Source of the DNA: Comamonadaceae bacterium PBBC1
GTDB lineage: Bacteria > Pseudomonadota > Gammaproteobacteria > Burkholderiales > Burkholderiaceae_C
NCBI GenBank assembly: GCA_002256145.1
Contig: NKIP01000006.1
Location: 62,001 to 126,000 of the forward strand
Direction of reading: 5' to 3'
Length of the DNA: 64,000 nucleotides
The position numbers and the translations under genes are program-made. This document shows, piece by piece, positions 42,549 to 50,468 of the stretch. The notes under the pieces were generated by a model. It was not told where the DNA came from and did not search any database. It worked only from the letters and a program-made list of their open reading frames with translations. How positions within the stretch are numbered: the first letter of the stretch is position 1; each line of letters begins with the position of its first letter.

Positions 42549-43401
42549 AAGCTACTCCTGATACTTCGAGCAGAGACTGGACGTCTTGAGGTCCAGCTTC
42601 ACAATAAATGGTCATGAATGGCAGGCCAGCACCATCGGTTCCGGCGGCCAACCAGCCCAGGGCTCTGGGGCCCAGGGCTTGCAAGGTTTTTTCACACACG
42701 AGCGCACACGACGGCCAAAGGCTCGTCAGTCGCTTCAAGGCGTGGGCCACATCGGCCACACACAATCCTGTTTCGTACAAGCGCAGGCAGACCGAGCCAC
42801 GCGCGGTGGCGGCTTCAGTCACTGCCCACAATTCGATGTGGTCCACGCCCTGGTCATGAACCCAGGCGGTTTGCAGGACCTGCATCAAGACACCCCAAAC
42901 CGCTTCGGCTTGGATGGGCAAGCCCGATGACAAGGCGCCTTGTTGCAACAATTGCTGAGCGGACACCGGTACACGCCAGTAATCGCTCACCCGTTCGCGG
43001 CCCTCGCACCACTTGTAACCGCGCATGACCAGACCTGGCATTCGCGGATGTTCTTCGGTCCCAAAACCGAGATAGGCACGGCGCTCCACCCCGCCATGAG
43101 AGGCCTGAGCGGCCATCAAAAACTGCTTCGCATACCGCGCATCCTGCTGCCAGGAGTGCTTCAAGCCATCGGGCATGTCCCAGTCGGACAACAGTTGTGC
43201 GCCTTTTTCGGTGCGCATTGGGGCTGGATCAAGCGCCAGCAACAAACGGTCTGGCCATGCGCCATCGGGCCCAAAACGGCACGAAAACTCATGCCCTGTA
43301 GCGGGTATCTGACCCCTGTGACGAAGCCAAGACCCAAGCCAGTCCGACAAAGCTTCGCTGCACTCACCCGCTGTCCAGGGCCATGATGAAACACGCGTCA
43401 T
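42541..43401 (-). CDS. Unrecognised 286-residue protein between SecA-like ATPase and giant gene
   Basis: I do not recognise this family. The protein is Trp-rich (for example SSWPW, GAWPDRLLL, DYWRVPV) with no signal peptide and no transmembrane segment, so it is probably cytoplasmic. The ATG at 43401 overlaps the stop of the SecA-like gene by 4 nt (ATGA), and its own end overlaps the start of the giant gene by 8 nt, which implies translational coupling on both sides. A central part (GVERRAYLGFG) and a C-terminal part with LQALGPRALGWL are compact and helical-looking. From position alone it could be a substrate-specific chaperone or targeting factor for the giant protein; this is inference only. 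Confidence 0.85.
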   Translation of the reverse strand: MTRVSSWPWTAGECSEALSDWLGSWLRHRGQIPATGHEFSCRFGPDGAWPDRLLLALDPAPMRTEKGAQLLSDWDMPDGLKHSWQQDARYAKQFLMAAQASHGGVERRAYLGFGTEEHPRMPGLVMRGYKWCEGRERVSDYWRVPVSAQQLLQQGALSSGLPIQAEAVWGVLMQVLQTAWVHDQGVDHIELWAVTEAATARGSVCLRLYETGLCVADVAHALKRLTSLWPSCALVCEKTLQALGPRALGWLAAGTDGAGLPFMTIYCEAGPQDVQSLLEVSGVAYA

Positions 43402-45434
43402 GCGGGGTTTCTCCGTTGGCGCCCTTCAAAAGGCAAAGCCGACTTCATCCAGTCATCCGAACGCAAGACAGACCAACGCCTTTGAAAAGCCACCGCCTCA
43501 GCACGGTGCTGGGCTCGGGCAAAGGCCCACCCTGCCACACGCGATCCGGCAGACGATGAAATGCGCGTGGCCATCAGCACCAACTGACGCCAGGGAGCAG
43601 GCATCATGCGCTGGGCCAAGTCATCGTCCAGGCACAAATAAGTGGAGACGCTGCCCAAATCACCCTGGCGGCCGCATCGACCAGCCAACTGCCGGTCAAT
43701 ACGACCCGATTCATTGACTTCGGCCACGATCACATGCAGCCCGCCAAGCTCTGGAACCCCCAATCCCAACCGAATGTCGGTGCCGCGGCCCGCCATGTTG
43801 GTGGCAATGGTGACCACACCACGCTGTCCCGCACCCGAAATGATGAGCGCCTCTTGCTCGTGAGCCAAAGCATTGAGCACACTGGGCTCAATGCCTCGAG
43901 CTCGCAAAACACGGGCAAGGTTCTCACTGGCCGTCACACTGCGCACCCCCACCAGCACGGGACGACCTCGCTCGGTCTGCATGCATACCTCTTGGGCAAT
44001 CGCTTCCCATTTATGAACGGCGTCTCGCACCCATATCGGAGGGTGGTAGAGCGTCAGGCGTGGCCGGTGGGTGGGCACCCTAACCACTTGCAAACCATAA
44101 ACACGCCAGACCTCGGAGGCAGCCTCCCAAATGGTGCCGCTGCAACCGGACAGTTTGCGAAAGCGACGAAAGAAGGTTTGAAAACTCATCTGCGTGAGGG
44201 ACTGGTTGGGGTCGGTGATCGTGACCCCCTCACTGGCTTCAATGGCCTGGTGCAGGCCCGCGGTCAGGCTTCGGCCGGGTGTCATGCGGCCAGTGAACTC
44301 GTCGAGCAGCACCACTTCGTCGTCTTGAACCACAAAGTGTTGGCCTGGGTGAAAAAAATGACGCACGACCAACGCTTGCCGTAGCAACTCCTCCCGACGG
44401 GGAGCAGGTCGCCAAAGTGGGGGCAGTTGACTGGACAAATCGGTCAATTGAGCCAGGGCTCGCGCGTTCAGGGTGACCGATTGACCCTTCGGGTGTGCTT
44501 GGTAGTCGGGGCCTTCAAGCAGGGTATTGGCCAAATCGGAAATCAGTCGTACCGCATCCTGCAAACCACGACTTTCACGGGGGGCCGCCAAGATCAGAGG
44601 CGTGACAGCTTCGTCGATCAGGATGCTGTCGGCCTCGTCAACGATGGCGGTGTGAAGGCCACGCACCAACAGGGCGCTGGCTCCTTGGGGTGCCTCACCT
44701 CGTAACCACTGCTCAAAGCACCGCTGCTCGTCATGGACTGGCGATGCCTCACCCATTTGGTCACGCAGGAAGTCGGCCAGCAATTCTTTGGCCGTCAGAT
44801 AAACGACATCTGCGTCGTAACGCAGGGCACGCTCGGCCGGCTCCAAATCCCCAGCCATTGAGGTCACCCGCAAGCCACAGGCCAAGAAAAGTTGGCTCAT
44901 TTCTTCGGCATCACGGCGGGCCAGATAGTCGTTGGCGGTGATCACATGACAGGGTCGGCCAGACAGTCCAGCCATCGCCGCAGCCAGGCCAACGGTGAGC
45001 GTTTTGCCCTCGCCGGTCGCCATCTCAGCCAACAGTCCTTGTTGCAGTGCCAAGGCCCCCATGAATTGCACCGCGTAGGGTTTGAGCCCTAAACCCCGCC
45101 AGGCCAATTGTCCGACCACAGCCAACACCTCCTCAAGATGCCCATCGGCCAGCTTGGGGTCCAGCCGCATCCAAGAGCGTGCCCGCTCCAAACGCACTTG
45201 CATTTCCTGCTGCGTCAGCCCCATCAAGGCATCAAAGGCAGCCAAGGTGCGCTGTGCCTGAGCCAGCAGCTGCGATCGCGGGCTGCGCAAGCGCATCCAG
45301 TAGCCTTGCAAGGACTGAAAACCTGCATCCAATCCTTGCGGTAGCGGCGTCAGCGGGGCCAGCGAGCGAGCGCGGCCAATCAGTCCAGCTGTCGGTGTGG
45401 AGGTCAAATTGAACCACGATGCCATATCTGTCAT
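43398..45434 (-). CDS. SecA-like preprotein translocase ATPase, C-terminally short
   Basis: Clear SecA motor signatures: ATGEGKT (Walker A, residues 139-145), TANDYLARRDAEEM, DEAD at 266-269 followed by SILIDEAVTPLI, a GRSLTAGLHQAIEASEG segment, ATNMAGRGTDIRLG and GRCGRQGD. The protein has 678 residues against about 900 in housekeeping SecA and stops roughly 75 residues after GRCGRQGD, so most of the helical wing/IRA region and the zinc-binding tail are absent. The ATG at 45434 was chosen, preceded by AGGG and 5 nt after the stop of the M50 gene; a GTG at 45488 is possible. It is a dedicated paralogue for the giant protein by context, acting at the inner membrane. Whether it works with SecYEG or with the HlyD/M50 proteins is not visible. 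Confidence 0.9.
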   Translation of the reverse strand: MTDMASWFNLTSTPTAGLIGRARSLAPLTPLPQGLDAGFQSLQGYWMRLRSPRSQLLAQAQRTLAAFDALMGLTQQEMQVRLERARSWMRLDPKLADGHLEEVLAVVGQLAWRGLGLKPYAVQFMGALALQQGLLAEMATGEGKTLTVGLAAAMAGLSGRPCHVITANDYLARRDAEEMSQLFLACGLRVTSMAGDLEPAERALRYDADVVYLTAKELLADFLRDQMGEASPVHDEQRCFEQWLRGEAPQGASALLVRGLHTAIVDEADSILIDEAVTPLILAAPRESRGLQDAVRLISDLANTLLEGPDYQAHPKGQSVTLNARALAQLTDLSSQLPPLWRPAPRREELLRQALVVRHFFHPGQHFVVQDDEVVLLDEFTGRMTPGRSLTAGLHQAIEASEGVTITDPNQSLTQMSFQTFFRRFRKLSGCSGTIWEAASEVWRVYGLQVVRVPTHRPRLTLYHPPIWVRDAVHKWEAIAQEVCMQTERGRPVLVGVRSVTASENLARVLRARGIEPSVLNALAHEQEALIISGAGQRGVVTIATNMAGRGTDIRLGLGVPELGGLHVIVAEVNESGRIDRQLAGRCGRQGDLGSVSTYLCLDDDLAQRMMPAPWRQLVLMATRISSSAGSRVAGWAFARAQHRAEAVAFQRRWSVLRSDDWMKSALPFEGRQRRNPA

Positions 45435-45439
45435 GGTGT

Positions 45440-47608
45440 TCAAACCCTGAACCTGCGCTGCAGAAATTGTCTCAAGCGCCGCTCCCACTGCACCAGCAAC
45501 GGGCGGCTCGGCAGGGTCAAGCGCATGACGCCAATGCGGCCATGCACCAGCGTTGGGGAAGCGTCAAAATCGGGCGTCAAGCGCGATTCAATTCGAAAAA
45601 ATGGTTCAGCAGCAACCACACCATTGGGGTCAGATGGAGAAACGGCCAACTCGCCCCCTCCTGACATTCCCAGAGCGCGTGATGGCAGCAGACCTTGCTC
45701 AAATGGCATCACCGACGTGGCGGCCACAGTGATGTTGATGCCTTCCTGGCCCCGCAGTCGCACTTCGCTGCGCTCGATCGATTCACCCAAAACATGACTG
45801 CCGACTTGAGGCAAGACTGCGACAAAACGCCATTGATCTGGGTTCACAATGGTGCCCACCGATGCACCACGCGCCAGCCATTGACCGCGTACGCCATCGA
45901 GCTCACTGGCACTCCACTCGCCCGCAATGGGGGCCACGATGAGCTGCGCTTCTCGGCGGCGGTTCAACTCGGTCAGGTTTTGCAACACCGATTCGAGCTG
46001 TCGCTCGATGGTCGCCAAGTCGGTCGACGATTTGGAAACCGACTGAATGCGCTGTGCCTCAAGTTGTTCACGCTGCATCTGAGCAGCCTGAATTTCAAAC
46101 TCAAGCTCGGGGTGCCGCAAACGCAGCAATGGCTGTCCAGCGCTGACCTGGCTGCCGGGGCGAGTGAGCAGTTCTGCAAAAAAACCGTCGGTGTCGGTAT
46201 GCAATTGACGCGACTGAACGGCTTCAACCACGCCCGTCACGCGAACGCGGTCAGGCAGAGGGACCCAGGTCAACATGCCAACGAGCAAGAGAGCCAATCC
46301 CGCAGAGATCGCCACAGTCTGGCCCCGTCGAAAACCCAGACGGGGATCACTGTACAAATATTTGAGATATTTGAACAAGGGCAAAACCGCCGAAGTGAAG
46401 GTCAACAAGATCGCCAGGGCGACCCCCAAATCCAGGTACTCACCCGCAATGAACACCACAATGGTCACCATCAGCATGACCCAATACAGCAGGCTGATCA
46501 CCCCGTAAAGGGGCAACATGAACACCTCGGTGGGTGTGCGAGCGGCCGGTTGAGCATCATGGAGTCGCAGCACATGCCGCTCGGCCAAATAACGCAATTG
46601 GTCACGCGAGCGCTGAAACAAATTGGGCACATCCAGCACATCCACCAAAATGTGATAACCGTCAAACCGCAACAAGGGGTTGAGGTTAAAAACCGCGGTT
46701 GAAATGCTGGCCACAAACATGATGTCGTAAGCCAAAGAGTTGAGGGTGCCCGGCGCTGTCGATGCCCAGACGAGCGCGGCGCAAGCGGCCATGGCCAATT
46801 CGGCCGCGACACCGGAGGCCCCCACCATGACCCTTTCGAATCGACTGCGAAAACCCCAGGCTGAAGTCGCGTCCATGAACGGAACGGGTGCAAAAAACAG
46901 CAGCATCACACCGACTTTGTGGACTTCTCCGCCAAAAAGCTTGCAGGCCGCCGCATGGCTGAATTCGTGCAAGGTTTTGGACAGCAAAAAACCCACGTAC
47001 AACAAAGGCAGATTACCTGGCACCAAAAGATGCGAAGACTGGTCAAACAATCGGTCAGATTCATCGACCACGGCCTTCAGGCCCAAGAAGAGCAATATCA
47101 CATAAAGCGCCAGTCCCCAGAGGCTGCAAATGGCGCGAATCAAGGGCAAGGCCTTGTCCAAGAGGCGGTCCGGGTCAAACAGGGGGATCTTCACCGACAA
47201 AAAACCCATCAGCAAGGCTTTGAGTTCGCGTGATTTGCGTTTTTGATGTCGTTCGAACTGGCTCGCTTGTGAGTCGGCACGGTCAAAATGCAGGAGGTTC
47301 GACAAGTTGAGCTGGCCAATCAGCTGCACCACTTCTTCCTGTGTGAGGGCTCGGCCAGCATCGACCGCCAAGGACCGGTTCCAAGCCTCATCCACCGTGG
47401 TGCCCTCGCCCAAGCGGCACAAGAACGTCCAGGCATCTGGGGTGACACGGAACCATTCATGGCTGAACTTGTCGCGCAAGACCATCCAAGGTTCACCCCG
47501 GAAGACTTGGCGATGCGCCGTCACGCTGGTGCGCAAATGAGCACGCACGCCCGCCACACGGTGCCACGCATCGCTGAAGGTCCGACCACTGGCTTCTTCG
47601 AGACTCAT
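45440..47608 (-). CDS. PqqD-like / M50 metalloprotease / HlyD fusion membrane protein
   Basis: A 722-residue polytopic inner-membrane protein. The N-terminal ~110 residues resemble a PqqD-like peptide-binding domain (WMVLRDKFSHEWFRVTPDAW, TVDEAW). Several membrane segments follow with the site-2-protease motif HEFSH at 214-218 and the partner NPLLRFDGY with D316, both intact. The C-terminal third (about 440-700) is a HlyD-type adaptor with a coiled coil and lipoyl-like halves. Such M50-HlyD fusions are known next to peptide and protein export genes. The start ATG overlaps the stop of the previous gene by 4 nt (ATGA). Likely role: membrane adaptor that may also process the exported protein or a partner. 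Protease activity is inferred from the intact zinc ligands. Confidence 0.88.
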   Translation of the reverse strand: MSLEEASGRTFSDAWHRVAGVRAHLRTSVTAHRQVFRGEPWMVLRDKFSHEWFRVTPDAWTFLCRLGEGTTVDEAWNRSLAVDAGRALTQEEVVQLIGQLNLSNLLHFDRADSQASQFERHQKRKSRELKALLMGFLSVKIPLFDPDRLLDKALPLIRAICSLWGLALYVILLFLGLKAVVDESDRLFDQSSHLLVPGNLPLLYVGFLLSKTLHEFSHAAACKLFGGEVHKVGVMLLFFAPVPFMDATSAWGFRSRFERVMVGASGVAAELAMAACAALVWASTAPGTLNSLAYDIMFVASISTAVFNLNPLLRFDGYHILVDVLDVPNLFQRSRDQLRYLAERHVLRLHDAQPAARTPTEVFMLPLYGVISLLYWVMLMVTIVVFIAGEYLDLGVALAILLTFTSAVLPLFKYLKYLYSDPRLGFRRGQTVAISAGLALLLVGMLTWVPLPDRVRVTGVVEAVQSRQLHTDTDGFFAELLTRPGSQVSAGQPLLRLRHPELEFEIQAAQMQREQLEAQRIQSVSKSSTDLATIERQLESVLQNLTELNRRREAQLIVAPIAGEWSASELDGVRGQWLARGASVGTIVNPDQWRFVAVLPQVGSHVLGESIERSEVRLRGQEGINITVAATSVMPFEQGLLPSRALGMSGGGELAVSPSDPNGVVAAEPFFRIESRLTPDFDASPTLVHGRIGVMRLTLPSRPLLVQWERRLRQFLQRRFRV

Positions 47609-49536
47609 AGCCAGAAGAACTCACGCAAGAAACGAACTGTGCGTTGCGTCATGATCCACAATGGGCTTCGCAGGCCCACATCAATCTTGGCATTGCCCCC
47701 CATGCCGGGCCGCCAATGAGGCTCGAAAGTGCCATCCACATCCGCACGTGCGACGTAAAAAGTACGACCATCGCGGTTGACTGCTGCCGGATCAACGCGG
47801 CTGACTGTGATGTCGTAACGGTCTTGGGGGCGTCCGACCAAGGCAAACTCAGCGCGGCTGCCCACTTTCACATCGTGGATGTATGCTTGGTCGATCTCCA
47901 ACTCAATGTAGGCTTGGCTGGTTTGGGCCAACTTGAGCAGCAAGTCGCCCTTACGAACGGGGGCACCCAGGTTTTTTTTCAAATCACCTTCAATGACCAC
48001 CCCGGCATAAGGTGCTCGCACCTGCGCATGCTCCAACTGATAACGGATCATCTCTAAGCGCGAAGCCGATTGCTGCGCCCTGGCTGCAGCGATCTGCATC
48101 TCAGCCAATTGGTGCGCGGCCATGGCTTTCTCGGAGTCACGAGAGTGGCGCAGCAAATCTGCCTCTGCCATGGAGGCCTCCAGGGCCAGATCGCGGGTGT
48201 CCAACTCGACCAACACCGCTCCCTCGGCCACCTGTTCACCCACATGCACATTGACTTTGCGCAAGTAGCCGTCAAAAGGCGCGGGCATGAACAACAAATC
48301 CTGGCTGCGAATGGCCAAGGCTGCGTCCACCCGATAAGGCCAGGAGAGCAAAGACAACAAGGCCAGCAGGACGCTGAGCGTGAGGGCCGTGAGTTTGAAG
48401 GCGGTGTGACTGGGCTTGAAAATTTGTTCGGCCTGCCGGTTCAAAGCATCCCACCACCGTGCACCAAACCAACGGTCTTGGTCATGCAGGGTGAACTGCC
48501 AGCGTGCCACGGCATCGGCAATGAGCTGAAGCTCCCACAACTGCGCCGCGGTCAGAGTACCTGCCTGTCGCTCCAGGCACAGCACGGCCATGACCGACTC
48601 GGCATGCAACAAGGGCACGGTGGTGATGCAGGTGGTCCCGACTTTTTCACAATATGCTTGATGAGCACGCAACACAGGGTCGGTCCCGGGTTCGGGGGGA
48701 TAAACCAATACCGATTCCTGCGCCAATGCTTCATCCATCACAGCTTCAAGTGAGCGAGTGGCCTGAGACTTGGGGTCAAAATGCTCCACATGGCTGACCG
48801 CCGTGAGTTTCAGATCATGACGATCGACCCAGCCCAAAGAAACCCGCTCACAAGCAAATCGCAGCGCCAATTCATTGCACATGGCCATGGACATGGCCAT
48901 GAAATGTTTTTCTTCCTGCAGCCGAATGGCCAAACGCATCACGTCATGAAGGGTTTGAGCACGATCCTGGTCATGCCGGTCAACTTGGGCTGTTTCAGGG
49001 GCTGCCGTTCTGTCTGAATGGGCGGATTCATGGCTTACTTTGTCCTCAGGCTCCAAGCCCGACATGGCCAAGTTCATCACCCACTGGGAAGGAACCCATT
49101 CGGCCAACGCCGCCCAAGCCAGCAAACCGGTCTCGTCCCAAGCCTTGCTAGCGATGTCCAATGCGACCACAGCGAGCACCTGTGCACCAGAGTCAGCACT
49201 ATCCGCCGACGGTGTCATCACCAGCGCAAGTTGGTTCTGATCATTGCGGTGCACACGGGGCTGACCGTTGCGCACGTCACCAACCATAGCCAGCGTTCGG
49301 TCTGCATCACCGGACTGTTCAGCACCACGGGCAGGCCATTGCGCACGGGCTTGCCAGGGTCGTCCAACCGAGGAAGCCAACAACAACACCCGGCGGGCAT
49401 CCAGGCTCTGCCCCACGGCTTGAAGATATTGCGGCCAGAATTGATCGGCCGTGCCGCCAAGGCGCACCAAGCTGGCCAAACGCGCACTGGCTGCCTGGCT
49501 TTTGAGTTCGGGAGATAGGGTCGATGGAGCGGACAT
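47605..49536 (-). CDS. GAF domain - transmembrane - HlyD family adaptor
   Basis: 643 residues. After a variable N-terminus, a GAF-like region lies at about 195-345, containing CERVSLGWVDR and VPLLHAESVMAVLCLER. One strong transmembrane segment follows (about 383-403), then a HlyD/membrane-fusion part with paired lipoyl-like halves (GYLRKVNVHVGEQVAEGAVLVELD and VRAPYAGVV) flanking a coiled coil. Start taken as ATG 49536; a TTG at 49551 would overlap the upstream stop as TTGA, like the other junctions, so the start is uncertain. A cytoplasmic sensory GAF fused to an export adaptor suggests gating of secretion by a small molecule or partner; this is inference. Confidence 0.87.
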   Translation of the reverse strand: MSAPSTLSPELKSQAASARLASLVRLGGTADQFWPQYLQAVGQSLDARRVLLLASSVGRPWQARAQWPARGAEQSGDADRTLAMVGDVRNGQPRVHRNDQNQLALVMTPSADSADSGAQVLAVVALDIASKAWDETGLLAWAALAEWVPSQWVMNLAMSGLEPEDKVSHESAHSDRTAAPETAQVDRHDQDRAQTLHDVMRLAIRLQEEKHFMAMSMAMCNELALRFACERVSLGWVDRHDLKLTAVSHVEHFDPKSQATRSLEAVMDEALAQESVLVYPPEPGTDPVLRAHQAYCEKVGTTCITTVPLLHAESVMAVLCLERQAGTLTAAQLWELQLIADAVARWQFTLHDQDRWFGARWWDALNRQAEQIFKPSHTAFKLTALTLSVLLALLSLLSWPYRVDAALAIRSQDLLFMPAPFDGYLRKVNVHVGEQVAEGAVLVELDTRDLALEASMAEADLLRHSRDSEKAMAAHQLAEMQIAAARAQQSASRLEMIRYQLEHAQVRAPYAGVVIEGDLKKNLGAPVRKGDLLLKLAQTSQAYIELEIDQAYIHDVKVGSRAEFALVGRPQDRYDITVSRVDPAAVNRDGRTFYVARADVDGTFEPHWRPGMGGNAKIDVGLRSPLWIMTQRTVRFLREFFWL

Positions 49537-49547
49537 GGCGGACTGCT

Positions 49548-50438
49548 TCAAAATACCAATCGGCCTGTGATACCGGGACGCACTGCACCATCGGGGTTAT
49601 CGAATTCAGCGATGACCTCTACGAGCCCGCTGGCGGGATCTGCAATGGGAGAGACGAACATCACCCGCGCGTTGCGGGTGACCCCAGGATCGCCCCCGAG
49701 ACGAAGCGTGACCTGCGCCCCCACGCGCAGCATTGCGCCCTGAGCAGCCGGGATGTTGCCCATGAAACGCACCCTGCTGGTGTCCACCACGTGCACAACA
49801 GGCTCATGAGCGCCAATGCTTTCACCGGTACGCGGAATCACCTTGGTCACAATGCCATTGATGGGCGAGCGCAAGTGCCGTCGCTCGAACGCTTCCATGG
49901 CCATTTCCAATTCAACTTGCTCGCGTTGTTTGGCGATTTCCAGCGCCTTGCGCTCGGCCACCACCGCGTTCAGAGACATCTCTTCGTCTTCAAGTTGCTT
50001 GCGCGAAACAGCGCCAGTTGACAACAAAGAGCGCAACGAGCCCACCTGCTCAGTCAACACGACCTCTTTGCTGCGTAACTCATTCAAGCGGGAATTGTCT
50101 TGGAGCAACAAGCGCCGACGTTGTACCTCAAGCTCCTCGGCTTGCTTGTCCTGGTACAGCAATACCTGACCTTGCCGAACCCGTTGACCCTCCCGGATCA
50201 GCACCCCATCGACACGCCCGGCCACGGTCATGCCCAACTTGATGTCCTTGATCGCCTGAGTGACGCCTTGGGCCAGCACGGAAGTGGCCCCGCCTGCAGA
50301 AGCGGCTCTCGAAGTGACTGCGGGTTGCGCGAAGGCAACTGAAGCGAACAAACAAGCAGCCGCCATCTGCAGAACAAAACAGGGGCCGAGCACCGCTGAA
50401 AATTGACCACAATGGGTTTGCTTTGGTTTTTTTGTCAA
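49548..50438 (-). CDS. Periplasmic adaptor (HlyD/RND membrane-fusion protein)
   Basis: 296 residues with a signal peptide (basic MTKKPK start, hydrophobic core, cleavage after SVAFA). The mature part has a lipoyl half GRVDGVLIREGQRVRQGQVL, a coiled-coil hairpin (about 105-190), the second half LRSPINGIVTKVIPRTGES and a beta-barrel domain ending GAVRPGITGRLVF. This is the canonical membrane-fusion architecture that links an inner-membrane component to a TolC-type channel. The TTG at 50438 is chosen because AGGGAGAG lies about 6 nt upstream. It starts 30 nt after the outer-membrane channel gene, in the same operon. Confidence 0.88.
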   Translation of the reverse strand: MTKKPKQTHCGQFSAVLGPCFVLQMAAACLFASVAFAQPAVTSRAASAGGATSVLAQGVTQAIKDIKLGMTVAGRVDGVLIREGQRVRQGQVLLYQDKQAEELEVQRRRLLLQDNSRLNELRSKEVVLTEQVGSLRSLLSTGAVSRKQLEDEEMSLNAVVAERKALEIAKQREQVELEMAMEAFERRHLRSPINGIVTKVIPRTGESIGAHEPVVHVVDTSRVRFMGNIPAAQGAMLRVGAQVTLRLGGDPGVTRNARVMFVSPIADPASGLVEVIAEFDNPDGAVRPGITGRLVF

Positions 50439-50468
50439 AAGGCTCTCCCTGAATACTGTCTTGATGCC

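Larger units (their letters stand above)
26800..42440 (-). repeat. N-terminal beta-solenoid-like repeat region of the giant protein
   Basis: Ala/Gly/Ser-rich stretches alternate with conserved NxI/NxV signatures such as ARNYIG, MNVILG, ARNVID, QNQIG and ARNLIG. Between about 31050 and 32030 these recur near 31050, 31240, 31415, 31625, 31850 and 32030, a period of roughly 200 bp (65 residues). Between them sit GD-rich strands of the type GDVxVxA. The look is that of filamentous haemagglutinin- or leukotoxin-like parallel beta-helices. Structure is inferred from pattern only. Confidence 0.6.

Noticed and set aside
1..42548. Non-ribosomal peptide or polyketide synthase as an explanation for the giant frame
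   Set aside because: No adenylation, condensation, ketosynthase or carrier motifs; the sequence is repeat-rich, Gly/Ala/Val-rich and Cys-poor with RTX and adhesin-like domains.
43398..45488. SecA-like gene as the housekeeping secA
   Set aside because: The usual C-terminal regions and zinc motif are missing, and the gene is embedded in the secretion operon of a giant protein; it must be a paralogue.
47605..49551. Sensor histidine kinase because of the GAF-like domain
   Set aside because: No HisKA or HATPase motifs; the C-terminal half is a HlyD adaptor.
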